64,000 nt of DNA from Mesorhizobium sp. CAU 1732 (GCF_039888675.1 NZ_JBDQQR010000001.1:1860001-1924000); one strand, 5' to 3'. Shown: positions 18,309 to 28,295, counted from the stretch's first letter. Numbers and translations: made by a program. Notes: generated by a model not told the origin, from the letters alone.

Positions 18309-20606
18309 ATGACAGCTTTCGCTTTTCGCCATTTGACGCTCACCGTTCTCGTCACCCTGTTCGCGTTTGCGCCGCTCTCCGCGTCCTTTGGCCAAGCGGC
18401 TCAAGAACAGCCGGCGCAAGAACAGCCGGCGGGCTATTCCGGTCTGGCCGACCTGCTCGAAAACGATGTCACGCGAAGCGAACTGATCGACGAGTTGCGC
18501 CGACTTGCCGGCGAACGCGTCGAGACGACGCCGACACCTGCGCCGGAGAGCGTTTCATTCGCGCGGCGGCTTGCCGGCATGACCCATTACGCGGCGGAGA
18601 GGGTGGTCGCCGAGATTGCCGGCATCTACCATCAGGTCGCCGCCTTCGATCGAAGCGCGGTGTCTGCGCAGGCGGCATCGGAGTTCGGATCGGCACTGCT
18701 CGAACTGATCGTGGTGATCGTGATCGTGGCCGCCGCGATCTGGCTGCTTCGCAGCATCGCCGCGCGTCTTTATGCGCGATCGTCTGCCTGGGTGGAACGC
18801 GGCGACGGCAAACGGTTGTGGCTGAGGCGCGGCGGCGCGGCGCTGTCCTGCGGCCTCGTCGACTTCGCGATCGTTCTTGCCGGCTGGCTCATCGGCTATG
18901 CCGCCGCGCTGTTCGTGCTGGGCGAGGGCGGGCGCATGGATACGCGGCAATCGCTGTTCCTGAATGCCTTTCTCGTCGTCGAGACCTTCAGGGTGGTCAT
19001 CCGGCTCCTGTTTGCAAATCGCTACGATGGATTGCGCCTTCTCCCCGTAAAGGCGGAAGACGCGGCCTATTGGAATGCATGGTTGTCGCGGCTGGGGGGC
19101 TTCGTCGGATACGGCATCCTGGTGGCAGCACCCATCGCCGCGACCTATCTGGGCGCCGCTGCGGGGCATCTCTTGTCCGGCGCTGTGTACGCTCTGGCGC
19201 TTGCGGCCGCGATTGCGATCATCAGGCAGAACCGGCAGGCGGTGCGCACGCGGTTGGCGTCCATGGCCGAGCGAAGCAATGTCGGCTTCATACGGTTGGC
19301 GCTGGGTACGCTGGCGCGCACCTGGCACCTGCTGGCGATAGCCTATTTGACCGCCTTCATCGTCCTCATGGTGGTCCGGCCAGGTGCCGCACTTGGCTTC
19401 ATGCTCGCTGCGACGGTGCAGTCGATCGGCGCGCTCCTTCTCGGAAGCCTCGTCTCGACGCTCATCGATCGCGGTATCGCGATGGGCATCCGGCTTCAAT
19501 CGCGGACACGGCAGCAGTTCCCAATGCTGGAAGAGCGGCTGAACGCCTTCGTTCCGGGCACGCTGAAATTCGTGCGCATCCTGATCACCGTGGTCGTTCT
19601 CGCGATCATCATCGACGCGTGGTCGGTCTTCGACGTCTTTGCCTGGGCGGGTTCGGAAAGCGGGATGCGGGTTCTGGGCACCTTTGCGACGATCACCCTG
19701 ATCATCGCCGGAGCCGTGGGTGTGTGGCTCCTGATATCCTCATGGATCGAGCACCGCCTCAACCTTGGCCTCGACGGCAATTCGGTCGGCGCAAGCGCGC
19801 GCGAAAAGACGCTCCTGTCGCTGTTTCGCAACGCATTCACGATCGCTCTGGTCGTGGTGGTGACGATGATTACGCTGTCCGAACTCGGCCTGGATATCGG
19901 ACCCTTGCTGGCAGGTGCCGGCGTTCTGGGTCTGGCGATCGGTTTCGGCGCGCAGAAGCTTGTGCAGGACGTCATCACAGGCGTCTTCATCCAGCTTGAG
20001 AACGCCATGAACACCGGCGACGTCGTGTCGGCCGGCGGGATAACGGGCGTCGTGGAGCGACTGACGGTCCGGTCTGTGGGCATCCGGGATTTGTCCGGCA
20101 CCTATCATTTGATCCCGTTTTCGTCGGTCGATACCGTCTCGAACTTCATGCGCGGCTTTGGTTTCCACGTCGGCGAATACCGCGTCGCCTATCGGGAAAA
20201 CGTCGATGACGTCATCGAAATTCTGAAGCTGGCCTTCGAGGATTTGCGAAAAGACCCGGATCAGGAGCCTTTCATCATCGATGAGCTCGAAGTCCATGGC
20301 GTCACCGAATTCGCGGATTCCAGTGTCACGGTTCGCGTTCGCGTGAAGACCCTGCCGGGCTACCAGTGGCCGGTTGGGCGCGCCTATAACGGCTTGGTCA
20401 AGAAGCGGCTCGATGCTGCGGACATCAAGGTTCCCTATCCTCATCTGACGCTGAATGTCGGCGAAGCCGGCCAGGTAATCGAGACGCCGTCCGGAAAGTC
20501 CGGGAGCAGATCGACCGGCAAGCCGCGTCCGGCGCGCAAGCGGGTGTCTGGCCCTCGAAAGGCCCCTGCGCAGGATATCCCGTCACAGGACGAGGTCGAC
20601 CGGTGA
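18309..20606 (+). CDS. Large MscS-family mechanosensitive channel
   Basis: A 765-residue protein with a signal peptide (about 1-32) and a periplasmic N-terminal part containing a short EQPAQEQPA repeat. A multi-helix membrane region (about 130-570) precedes the MscS core. The pore-lining helix reads LLAGAGVLGLAIGFGAQKLV, followed by QDVITGVFIQLENAMNTGDV, and the beta domain includes HLIPFSSVDTVSNFMRGF. The size class is that of E. coli YbiO/MscK-like channels, which open on hypo-osmotic shock. The C-terminal tail is basic and proline-rich. ATG 18309 is chosen because the signal peptide starts there; the ribosome-binding site is weak. Confidence 0.9.
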   Translation: MTAFAFRHLTLTVLVTLFAFAPLSASFGQAAQEQPAQEQPAGYSGLADLLENDVTRSELIDELRRLAGERVETTPTPAPESVSFARRLAGMTHYAAERVVAEIAGIYHQVAAFDRSAVSAQAASEFGSALLELIVVIVIVAAAIWLLRSIAARLYARSSAWVERGDGKRLWLRRGGAALSCGLVDFAIVLAGWLIGYAAALFVLGEGGRMDTRQSLFLNAFLVVETFRVVIRLLFANRYDGLRLLPVKAEDAAYWNAWLSRLGGFVGYGILVAAPIAATYLGAAAGHLLSGAVYALALAAAIAIIRQNRQAVRTRLASMAERSNVGFIRLALGTLARTWHLLAIAYLTAFIVLMVVRPGAALGFMLAATVQSIGALLLGSLVSTLIDRGIAMGIRLQSRTRQQFPMLEERLNAFVPGTLKFVRILITVVVLAIIIDAWSVFDVFAWAGSESGMRVLGTFATITLIIAGAVGVWLLISSWIEHRLNLGLDGNSVGASAREKTLLSLFRNAFTIALVVVVTMITLSELGLDIGPLLAGAGVLGLAIGFGAQKLVQDVITGVFIQLENAMNTGDVVSAGGITGVVERLTVRSVGIRDLSGTYHLIPFSSVDTVSNFMRGFGFHVGEYRVAYRENVDDVIEILKLAFEDLRKDPDQEPFIIDELEVHGVTEFADSSVTVRVRVKTLPGYQWPVGRAYNGLVKKRLDAADIKVPYPHLTLNVGEAGQVIETPSGKSGSRSTGKPRPARKRVSGPRKAPAQDIPSQDEVDR

Positions 20607-20609
20607 TGG

Positions 20610-21050
20610 TCAGCCGCGCTTGGGCGGAATCGAATAGGTTCCACTGGCGTGCGCCACGACGTGTTTGTCGGGGCCGGCCACCATTTCGATATCGAACACC
20701 ATCAGGCTGCGCCCCAGCTTGAGAATGCGGCAGCGGCCGTCGATCGGGCCGGGCTCGGCCTTGCGCATGAAGTTGATGTTCAAATTGGTCGTGACCGACA
20801 GGGCGTCGGGCCCGGCATGCGAGAGCACGCAGACATAGCCGCCGATATCGGCCAGCGTGAACAGCGATGGTCCCGACACGGTGTTTCCCGGTCGCAGATG
20901 CCGCTCGCCGGCATTCAGGCGCACCACGCAGCCGCCGGGGAACACGTCGGTGGCGAGATAATCCGCATAGTGCTCGTTGAGTTGCGGGTAGATTTTTTTC
21001 AGCAGGACGTTGATCTCGTCCGCACTCATGACCGGGATATGCGGGTTCAT
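20610..21050 (-). CDS. PaaI-family hotdog thioesterase
   Basis: A 146-residue hotdog-fold protein. The segment RPGNTVSGPSLFTLADIGGYV matches the helix and active-site region of PaaI-type acyl-CoA thioesterases; TTNLNINFMRKAEPG follows on the next strands. ATG 21050 is preceded by GGAGG at 21053-21064, which decides the start. It is divergent from enoyl-CoA hydratase, suggesting shared acyl-CoA metabolism. Substrate unknown. Confidence 0.85.
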   Translation of the reverse strand: MNPHIPVMSADEINVLLKKIYPQLNEHYADYLATDVFPGGCVVRLNAGERHLRPGNTVSGPSLFTLADIGGYVCVLSHAGPDALSVTTNLNINFMRKAEPGPIDGRCRILKLGRSLMVFDIEMVAGPDKHVVAHASGTYSIPPKRG

Positions 21051-21205
21051 GGGTCCTCCAACCTCCTGCGGATGCTCCCGACGGCAGCTTCCGTTTGCGT
21101 AAACGTCAATCGAGTTTGGACATTTCACGCCTTTTCATCAAGCCGCCGCGTGCTAGTTTCCCTCGCTTGGTATGGATGGCATGCGGCATTGCCCGGGAGA
21201 CTTGA

Positions 21206-22027
21206 ATGGCGGATATCGTCGCGTTGCGAAAAAGTGAGGCCGCCGGGCCGTTGGTGTCTGCGCTCGACAACGGCGTGCTCCGGCTGACACTGGACAGTCC
21301 CCCGGCCAACGCCTTGTCCGTCGAGATGATGGGGGCGTTGCAGGAAGCGCTCGATGCAGCCCGCGACGACCCGGCAGTGCGTGTGGTCGTGATTGCAGCA
21401 ACGGGCAAGGTGTTTTGCGCCGGGCACGATCTGAAGGAATTGACCGACCGTCGCGCCGATGAGGATCGCGGAAAGGCGTTCTTCAAGCTCACCATGAATG
21501 TCTGTTCGCGGCTCATGCAGTCGATCGTGCGACTGCCTCAGCCGGTCATCGCGGAGGTCGATGGCGTGGCGACGGCCGCCGGCTGCCAGCTCGTCGCAAG
21601 CTGCGATCTTGCGATCGCTTCGAGCGAGGCGACGTTCGCCACGCCCGGCGTCAATATCGGGCTGTTCTGTTCCACGCCCATGGTCGCGCTGTCGCGCAAC
21701 ATCTCGCGCAAGCATGCGATGGAGATGCTGCTGACCGGCGAAACGATCGAGGCAACGACGGCGCGCGAATTTGGTCTGGTCAACCGCGTCGTTCCGCCCG
21801 AATATCTGAATCAGATTGTCACCAAATATGCGCAAACCATTGCTTCGAAATCGCCTTTGACGCTGAAGATCGGCAAGGAGGCCTTCTACGAGCAGGCGGA
21901 GATGAGCCTTTCCAGCGCCTACGCGCATACGGCGAGTGTCATGGTGGAAAACATGCTGGCGCGCGACGCGGAAGAGGGCATCGGCGCCTTCATCGAAAAG
22001 CGCAAACCGGAGTGGACCGGGGAATGA
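21206..22027 (+). CDS. Enoyl-CoA hydratase/isomerase family protein
   Basis: A 273-residue crotonase-fold protein. The oxyanion-hole segments are KVFCAGHDLKEL and DGVATAAGCQLVASCDLAI. Instead of the catalytic glutamate pair of classic hydratases, the second site reads TPGVNIGLFCSTP. This places it in the ECHDC3-like group, where activity is often unproven. It leads a run of three genes coupled by ATGA overlaps (hydratase, VOC protein, CoA-binding protein). Confidence 0.88.
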   Translation: MADIVALRKSEAAGPLVSALDNGVLRLTLDSPPANALSVEMMGALQEALDAARDDPAVRVVVIAATGKVFCAGHDLKELTDRRADEDRGKAFFKLTMNVCSRLMQSIVRLPQPVIAEVDGVATAAGCQLVASCDLAIASSEATFATPGVNIGLFCSTPMVALSRNISRKHAMEMLLTGETIEATTAREFGLVNRVVPPEYLNQIVTKYAQTIASKSPLTLKIGKEAFYEQAEMSLSSAYAHTASVMVENMLARDAEEGIGAFIEKRKPEWTGE

Positions 22028-22512
22028 AGATGGAACCGCGCGTGTCGATCATCACGCTGGGCGTCGACGACCTCGATCGGGCCTATGCGTTCTACGAGGC
22101 CATGGGTCTCGAGCGCCACAAAAGGTTCACCGACGGCGTCGCCTTCTTCCAGATGGGCGGCTTGATTCTCGCGCTCTGGCCGCGCGAGGAACTGGCTCAG
22201 GACGCCGGGCTTCCGCGCTACCGCCAGGCTGCCGGTCGCGCCACGATCAAACTGCCCGGCGGCGCGGAGCATGAGATCGAGGGGGCGTCTCCCGGCGTCG
22301 CGCTCGCCTACAACACGCGCACCCCCGGCGAGGTGGCCGAGGTTCTCGCGATGGCCGAGCGGGCAGGCGGGCGTGTGCTGAAGCCGGCCGGCAAGGCGTT
22401 GTGGGGCGGCATCCAGGGCTATTTCTACGACACCGAAGGCAATCTCTGGGAGGTCGCCTACAATCCCGACTTTCCCATCGACGCGGAAGGGCGCATATCG
22501 CTTCCTGAATGA
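22024..22512 (+). CDS. VOC (glyoxalase/bleomycin-resistance) family protein
   Basis: A 162-residue protein with the paired beta-alpha-beta-beta-beta fold of VOC proteins: SIITLGVDDLDRAYAFYEAM at the N-terminus and GYFYDTEGNLWEVAYNPDF at the C-terminus, where Glu is a likely metal ligand. ATG 22024 lies in an ATGA overlap with the hydratase stop. The substrate is not predictable from sequence. Confidence 0.82.
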   Translation: MKMEPRVSIITLGVDDLDRAYAFYEAMGLERHKRFTDGVAFFQMGGLILALWPREELAQDAGLPRYRQAAGRATIKLPGGAEHEIEGASPGVALAYNTRTPGEVAEVLAMAERAGGRVLKPAGKALWGGIQGYFYDTEGNLWEVAYNPDFPIDAEGRISLPE

Positions 22513-23030
22513 ACCACGATTCCTACGACAATTCCTACATCGCCGGCATCCTGAACAGCGTGAAGACGATCGCCATCGTCGGCGCGTCTGCAAACGACGT
22601 TCGGCCATCCTTTTTCGTCACCAAATACCTGATCGACAAGGGATTTACCGTCTTCCCGATCAATCCCGGCCATGCCGGCAGGGAGATCCTCGGCCGGATG
22701 ACATATGCGAGGCTGGCCGACGTTCCGGAGCCGATCGACATGGTCGATATCTTCCGCGCCTCGGCAGCCGTTCCACCGATCGTGGACGATGCGCTGGCGC
22801 TCGACCCGCTGCCCAAGGTGATCTGGATGCAGTTGACAGTGCGCAATGACGAGGCGGCGGCCAGGGCCGAGGCAGCCGGCCTGCAAGTCGTGATGAACCG
22901 CTGCCCGAAGATCGAATATGCGCGGCTCGCCGGCGAGATCGGCTGGAACGGCGTCAACAGCCGCGTGATCTCGTCGAAGAAGCCCCTGATGCGCAAGGGC
23001 TTCCAGAGTTTCGGTATCCGCCAGAAGTAA
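22509..23030 (+). CDS. CoA-binding domain protein (YccU-like)
   Basis: A 173-residue Rossmann-type protein. VKTIAIVGASANDVRPSFFV holds the nucleotide/CoA-binding loop. NPGHAGREILGR and VIWMQLTVRNDEAAARAEAA are further family segments, and MNRCPKIEY carries the conserved cysteine near the C-terminus. ATGA overlap with the VOC gene fixes the start. Physiological role unknown; neighbours point to acyl-CoA or thiol metabolism. Confidence 0.85.
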   Translation: MNHDSYDNSYIAGILNSVKTIAIVGASANDVRPSFFVTKYLIDKGFTVFPINPGHAGREILGRMTYARLADVPEPIDMVDIFRASAAVPPIVDDALALDPLPKVIWMQLTVRNDEAAARAEAAGLQVVMNRCPKIEYARLAGEIGWNGVNSRVISSKKPLMRKGFQSFGIRQK

Positions 23031-23174
23031 AAAACGAGAATGAAATTGCGCGGTTTCAGGCGATGCCGCCGCCGGAGCCGTGTTGCGCCCGAAAGAGTGG
23101 AAAAAACGCCTTTGCCTTTCGGGCGGGGCTTTGCGAACAATGCCCCTGACACAGCAGACGTTCAGGAGGAAATC

Positions 23175-24458
23175 ATGTCGCAACGCACGCCCGGCTTCAA
23201 CACGCTCGCAATTCACGCTGGCGCCCAGCCGGATCCGGCAACGGGCGCGCGCGCCACGCCGATCTACCAGACCACCTCCTATGTGTTCGACGATGTCGAC
23301 CACGCGGCGTCGCTCTTCGGCCTGAAGGCGTTCGGCAACATCTACACGCGCATCATGAACCCGACGCAGGCGGTGCTGGAAGAGCGCGTCGCGGCGCTGG
23401 AGGGCGGCACGGCCGCGGTGGCGACGTCGTCCGGCCACGGCGCGCAGCTTCTCATCTTCCACACGCTGATGCGGCCGGGCGACAATTTCGTCGCCGCGAA
23501 GAAGCTGTATGGCGGGTCGATCAACCAGTTCGGCCATGCCTTCAAGAATTTCGGCTGGGAGGTCCGCTGGGGCGACACCGGCGACCTCTCGACCTTCGAG
23601 AGCCAGATCGACGACAAGACCCGCGCGATCTTCATCGAAAGCCTCGCCAATCCGGGTGGCTCGTTCGTCGATATCGAGAAGATCGCCGAGATCGCCCGCA
23701 AGCACGGCCTGCCGCTGATCGTCGACAACACGATGGCGAGCCCGTATCTGCTGCGCCCGATCGAGCACGGCGCGGACATCGTCGTCCATTCACTGACGAA
23801 GTTCATCGGCGGCCATGGAAACTCGATGGGCGGCATCATCGTCGATGGCGGCACCTTCGACTGGTCGAAGTCCGGCAACTATCCGATGCTGTCGGAGCCG
23901 CGGCCCGAATATGGCGGCATCGTGCTGCACGAGACGTTTGGCAATTTCGCCTTCGCGATTGCCTGCCGCGTTTTGGGCCTGCGCGATTTCGGCCCGACCA
24001 TCTCGCCCTTCAACGCCTTCCTGATCGCGACCGGGCTCGAGACCCTGCCGCTGCGCATGCAGCGCCATTCCGACAATGCGCTCGAAGTCGCGCGCTGGCT
24101 CAAGAAACATCCGAAAGTCGCGTGGGTGTCCTATCCCGGCCTGCCCGACGATCCGAACAATGCGCTGGCGAAGAAGTACTCGCCGCTCGGGTCCGGCTCG
24201 GTCTTCACCTTCGGGCTCAAGGGCGGCTTCGAGGCAGGTTTCAAGGTCGTCGAGGGCGTCGAGCTGTTCTCCCACGTCGCCAATATCGGCGACACGAAGT
24301 CGCTGATCATCCATCCGGCCTCGACCACCCATCGCCAGCTCACCGACGAGCAGAAGACGGCGGCGGGCGCGGGTGCCGACGTCATCCGCCTCTCGGTCGG
24401 CATCGAGGATGTCGCGGACATCATCGCCGATCTGGACCAGGCGCTGGCCAAGGCGTGA
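23175..24458 (+). CDS. metY: O-acetylhomoserine sulfhydrylase (aminocarboxypropyltransferase)
   Basis: PLP enzyme of the Cys/Met metabolism family that makes homocysteine from O-acetylhomoserine and sulfide. The PLP lysine is Lys209 in VHSLTKFIGGHGNSMGG; upstream are TPIYQTTSYVF, SSGHGAQLL and DNTMASPYLLRP. 427 residues, as usual for MetY. ATG 23175 has AGGAGGA 5 bases upstream. A cystathionine-synthase-like side activity is possible, but length and motifs favour MetY. Confidence 0.92.
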   Translation: MSQRTPGFNTLAIHAGAQPDPATGARATPIYQTTSYVFDDVDHAASLFGLKAFGNIYTRIMNPTQAVLEERVAALEGGTAAVATSSGHGAQLLIFHTLMRPGDNFVAAKKLYGGSINQFGHAFKNFGWEVRWGDTGDLSTFESQIDDKTRAIFIESLANPGGSFVDIEKIAEIARKHGLPLIVDNTMASPYLLRPIEHGADIVVHSLTKFIGGHGNSMGGIIVDGGTFDWSKSGNYPMLSEPRPEYGGIVLHETFGNFAFAIACRVLGLRDFGPTISPFNAFLIATGLETLPLRMQRHSDNALEVARWLKKHPKVAWVSYPGLPDDPNNALAKKYSPLGSGSVFTFGLKGGFEAGFKVVEGVELFSHVANIGDTKSLIIHPASTTHRQLTDEQKTAAGAGADVIRLSVGIEDVADIIADLDQALAKA

Positions 24459-24481
24459 GCCGCCGCGACAGGAGCGCATCC

Positions 24482-24832
24482 ATGACGGACGTTTTGATGA
24501 TTCCGATGACGACCGTCGATGTCGAGCCGGAAGAGGGCGCTCCGGCGCCCGACCGGCTGATCGACGGCTCGCCGAAATTCCGCACCTGGAACGTCGAGGA
24601 AACGGATGGCGGCGTCTATGCCGGAATCTGGGAAGCGACGCCCGGCAAATGGCGCATCGAATATGACGAGTGGGAGTATTGCCGCATCCTCGACGGCGTC
24701 TCGATCATCACGCAGGACGATGGCGCGGCGCTCACGGTCCGCGCCGGCGATAGCTTCATCCTCAGACCCGGCTTCAAGGGATCGTGGGAAGTCGTTGAAA
24801 CGACTCGCAAGGAGTACGTGATCCGGCTTTGA
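24482..24832 (+). CDS. Cupin domain protein (DUF861 type)
   Basis: A 116-residue small cupin: WNVEETDGGVYAGIWEATPG, then EYCRILDGVSIITQDDG and RAGDSFILRPGFKGSWEV, the core of the DUF861/RmlC-like barrel. It lies 23 bases after metY and is probably co-transcribed. Family members are linked to ureidoglycolate-like or sugar substrates; no specific role can be given. Confidence 0.8.
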   Translation: MTDVLMIPMTTVDVEPEEGAPAPDRLIDGSPKFRTWNVEETDGGVYAGIWEATPGKWRIEYDEWEYCRILDGVSIITQDDGAALTVRAGDSFILRPGFKGSWEVVETTRKEYVIRL

Positions 24833-24970
24833 ATCATCTTTGCCGGTTGGCTCTGACGCATTTGCAACATGATTTGTATTTACATTGCCCACACGCTCCC
24901 TTATGTGGAGGCGAGTTTATCCACTCCCGAGCTCGATCAGTTAGACTCGTGGAAAAGGATGGAGTCTGCA

Positions 24971-25246
24971 ATGTCCGCGTTGAAAAAGACCAAGACTGTC
25001 AATCTCAGGATCGAACCGGAAACCCACGATCTTATCGCCCGGGCCGCTGAGGTCTGCGGCAAGAGCATCACCGCATTCATGACCGAAGCGTCGGTGTATT
25101 CGGCGCAGGAGGAACTGCTGGACCAGCGGTTCATCGGCGTTCCGTCCGACGTCTTTGATGCGGTGAACGAAAAACTGGCTGGACCGGGAGTTGCGCGCGA
25201 CCAACTCGTCAAACTGTTCGAGAACCAAGTAACCTGGATCGATTGA
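24971..25246 (+). CDS. DUF1778/TacA-type ribbon-helix-helix antitoxin
   Basis: A 91-residue protein: KKTKTVNLRIEPETHDLIAR then AAEVCGKSITAFMTEAS, the ribbon-helix-helix domain of DUF1778 antitoxins. The C-terminal LAGPGVARDQLVKLF segment is the toxin-neutralising region. ATG 24971 is chosen for the GGAG at 24963-24966; ATG 24959 is less well placed. It precedes and is coupled to a GNAT toxin. Expected to autorepress. Confidence 0.87.
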   Translation: MSALKKTKTVNLRIEPETHDLIARAAEVCGKSITAFMTEASVYSAQEELLDQRFIGVPSDVFDAVNEKLAGPGVARDQLVKLFENQVTWID

Positions 25247-25758
25247 TGGGATACAGGAAGCCTGTCCCAATCGCTGAACAGCATATCGTGGCAGACTTTC
25301 AGTCCGGCAAGCCAGCGCTAGACGACTGGCTGAAGGATATGGCGCTCTACAATCAGGCGCAGGGTTACACGCGAACATTCGTGATAGCTGACGAAAGCTT
25401 CAACGTCGTCGGCTATCACTCCGTTTGCGCGGGCATGATCCACCGCAATGACGTTTCCCGCTCCTCGAAGGGTTCAAAGGCGCCTCCCGAATTGCCAGTC
25501 GCGGTTCTGGCGCGGCTTGCTGTGACGAAACAGCATCAGGGCAGGGGATTGGGGCCGGCACTCCTGCGAAACGCACTGATGAGTGTCGTATCGGCAGCAC
25601 AACTCGTCGCCTTTCGTGGGGTGATCGTGCATGCCATCGATGACGACGCGGTGCGCTTCTATACGAAATACCAGTTTCAGCCGACCAAGGGGATGGAGCG
25701 GCGGCTCATCTTGCCCACCAAGGATATCGTAGCGTCGATCGCGCAAGTCACTCGATAG
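25246..25758 (+). CDS. GNAT-family toxin (TacT-like)
   Basis: A 170-residue Gcn5-type acetyltransferase of the kind that acetylates the amino group of charged tRNAs and blocks translation. Features: LDDWLKDMALYNQAQGYTRT near the N-terminus, LARLAVTKQHQGRGLGPALL as the acetyl-CoA loop (Q-x-x-G-x-G), and AVRFYTKYQFQP near the C-terminus with the catalytic tyrosine region. The ATG shares one base with the antitoxin stop; a TTG at 25243 is an alternative. The antitoxin-toxin order is the family norm. Confidence 0.87.
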   Translation: MGYRKPVPIAEQHIVADFQSGKPALDDWLKDMALYNQAQGYTRTFVIADESFNVVGYHSVCAGMIHRNDVSRSSKGSKAPPELPVAVLARLAVTKQHQGRGLGPALLRNALMSVVSAAQLVAFRGVIVHAIDDDAVRFYTKYQFQPTKGMERRLILPTKDIVASIAQVTR

Positions 25759-25791
25759 CCTGATCTACTGGTATCTCTTCTCATGGAGCGG

Positions 25792-27049
25792 TTAGTTCCA
25801 CCGACAAATCAGCCGTTCCAGTCCGTGGAAATGGTAGATGTCGCGATAGGTCGATTCGTCCGCCAGCCTGAGCCCGGGCAGCCGCTCGAACAGCACTTTC
25901 AGCGCCGCCTGCAACTCCAGCCGCGCCAGTGGTGCGCCGATGCAGAAATGGATGCCGGCCCCGAACGAGACGGTCTTCTGGTCCGCTCGGGCGGGATTGA
26001 AGTCGAGCGGTGCCTCGAACGCGTTGGCGTCGGTGTTGGCCGCGCCGAGAAGCAGGCCGACCTGTTCGCCCGATCCGAGCGACGCCGGGCGCGAGTTCGA
26101 CCTCCTCATAGGCGTAGCGCGTGAACATGTGCAGCGGCGCGTCGAATCGCAGGCATTCCTCCACCGTGGCGGCGGCGTTTGCGGCCGTGTCGAAGAACCG
26201 CCGCGGGTCTCCGCCGAGCCGCAGGATCGTGCGCACCGCATTTCCGGTCTGGTGAACGGTGGCCTCGTGCCCGGCATTGAGGAGCAGGATCGCCGACGAG
26301 ACCAGTTCGTCCTCGGATAGTTTTTCGCCGTCTTCCCGCGCGGCGAGCAGCACGCTGAGAAGGTCGTCGCCGGGATCGTTGCGTCGAAGCGCGGCGTGAT
26401 GCCGGATGAATTCCGAAAACGCCTTGGCGGATGCGTTGGCCTGCCGTGCCACGGCCTCGGTCGGATTGTGGATGTACATGCGGACCATGTCGTTGGACCA
26501 CGCGACGAGTTGCGGACCGGTCTCCGCCGGGACGCCCATCATCTCGGCGATGATCGTCGCGGGGATGGGCGTTGCGAAGGCCGATATGAGGTCGACCTGG
26601 CCGTCGGCCTCGAAGCCGTCGATGAGGCGATGCGCAAGCGCTTCGGCGCGGGGCCGCAGGCGCTCGACCTGGCGTGAGACGAAGGCGCGGTTCACGAGCG
26701 TGCGCAGCCGCGTATGTGTGGGCGGTTCGACCTCCAGCAGGGAGCCTGTCTCGGCGCGGTCGAAATCGACAAGATGGCTGCGGTCGCCCGCCGCCGTCAC
26801 ATGCGCCATGTAGCCGCCGGGACGCTCCCGCCCGAATCGTCGGTCGCGGAAGGTGCGGTTCACGCCGTCGAAGGAGGCATGGCACCACAGTCCGAACTCC
26901 TCCCAGAAGAAGAGCGGGCAGGCGGCATTGAAAAATGCATACGCATCATAGGGATTCTGCACGAAAACCGGGTCGTGCGGGTCGAGCCGGACGCGTTTCG
27001 TGGCGGAATCGTAGGCGAGGTACTCTGGCGGAGCGGGCGTGTTCGACAT
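25792..27049 (-). pseudogene. Cytochrome P450, frameshifted near its 3' end
   Basis: The main frame (from ATG 27049; ATG 27073 also possible) runs normally through P450 landmarks: HTRLRTLVNRAFVSRQVERL, the I-helix AILLLNAGHEATVHQTGNA, and the K-helix ATVEECLRFDAPLHMFTRY (E-x-x-R). After ELAPGV at about 26083 it becomes arginine-rich nonsense. The missing C-terminus continues in the +1-shifted frame (GSGEQVGLLLGAANTDANAF, then the heme loop FGAGIHFCIGAPLARLEL with the ligand cysteine), ending at 25792. One frameshift, near GTCGCTC at 26077-26083 (minus strand), separates the halves. Decay or a sequencing error would look the same. Confidence 0.85.
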
Positions 27050-27138
27050 GCTGGCACATAGCCCGACTTGCATAGGACGTTCCAGCCCGTATGGTTTGCG
27101 GTAAGGGAAGAAACTGCCTGAGGGGCTGAGCAAGACGC

Positions 27139-28242
27139 ATGAAGACAATCGTGGTTGGGGCCGGGATTTCCGGCCTGTCGACGGCGTGGGCGCTGACGAA
27201 GCGCGGACATCAGGTGACACTTCTGGAACAGGGCGCGATTCCCAATCCGCTTGGCGCATCGGGCGATCATCACCGCATCATCCGCCGCGCCTACGGTCAG
27301 GCGAACGGCTATGGAAAGGCGATCACGGAAGCCTACCATGCGTGGGACGAGCTGTGGTCGGACCTCGGTACCAGCCATTACGATGCGCGCGGCTTCATGT
27401 GCGTGTCGCGTGAGCATGGCGACGAGGCGGAAGACTACCTGAAGGGGCTGGAAGAGGGAGGCTGGCCGTTCGAACTGCTTGGCCCCGGCGAAGCCGTGGC
27501 CAGATGGCCGTTCCTCGAGGCGGGATCGTTCCGCTATGCGTTCCACTCGCCGGAAGGCGGGGCGCTGCATTGCCGGCGGATCGCGGTGGCGATGGCGGAA
27601 TGGCTGCGCGCCAACGATGCCGACGTGCGCGAACATGCACGTGTCGCCGCCGTGGATTGCGAGGCAGGCACCGTGACGCTTGAAGATGGCGAGCGGATAC
27701 AGGCCGATCGCGTCATCGTCACGGCGGGCGCATGGGTAACGAAGCTGTTCCCGGACCTCGCGGGCGATCTCGATACGAAGCGCACCGCCGTCGTCTATCT
27801 CGAACCACCGGCCGATCTGAAGGACGCGTGGGATGCTGCGCCGGTGATTCTCGACGTCGGCGGGGCTACGGACGGCTACATCATTCCGCGCTCCGGCGAT
27901 GGCGGCCTCAAATTCGGCACCGGCCTCCATAAGACCCGCAATGCCGACGCCGATGCCAACCGCGTTCCGGTGGAGGGCGAGGGCGAGACGATCCGCAACC
28001 ATTTCTCACCACCCATCGCGCGCCTCGACGAGTATCAGGTGAAGGAGGTCGTGACCTGCGCCTACACCTTCACGCCGGACGAACGCTTCTATGCACAGGA
28101 GCGCGGCACGTGCCTCGTCGTCTCGGCCTGTTCGGGCCATGGCTACAAGTTCGGCACCGCCGTCGGGCGTCGGGTCGCCGAGGCGGTGGAAAGCGGCGAT
28201 GTCGCGGCACTCACAACGTGGCTGCGCGCGGAGGAAAGCTGA
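27139..28242 (+). CDS. FAD-dependent amine oxidase (SoxA/MTOX-like)
   Basis: A 367-residue flavoprotein. The N-terminal dinucleotide fold is [20 protein letters not shown], with the DAO-family segments [19 protein letters not shown] and [32 protein letters not shown] near the C-terminus is shared with monomeric sarcosine and N-methyltryptophan oxidases. Such enzymes oxidatively demethylate or deaminate secondary amines. The covalent-FAD cysteine may be that in SACSGHG. It starts 90 bases from the divergent P450. Confidence 0.85.
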   Translation: MKTIVVGAGISGLSTAWALTKRGHQVTLLEQGAIPNPLGASGDHHRIIRRAYGQANGYGKAITEAYHAWDELWSDLGTSHYDARGFMCVSREHGDEAEDYLKGLEEGGWPFELLGPGEAVARWPFLEAGSFRYAFHSPEGGALHCRRIAVAMAEWLRANDADVREHARVAAVDCEAGTVTLEDGERIQADRVIVTAGAWVTKLFPDLAGDLDTKRTAVVYLEPPADLKDAWDAAPVILDVGGATDGYIIPRSGDGGLKFGTGLHKTRNADADANRVPVEGEGETIRNHFSPPIARLDEYQVKEVVTCAYTFTPDERFYAQERGTCLVVSACSGHGYKFGTAVGRRVAEAVESGDVAALTTWLRAEES

Positions 28243-28295
28243 CGTTGCGGCATGCGCGCAGCGGCGTTCCGCGTTTACTCTGCTCCTCCATCGGC

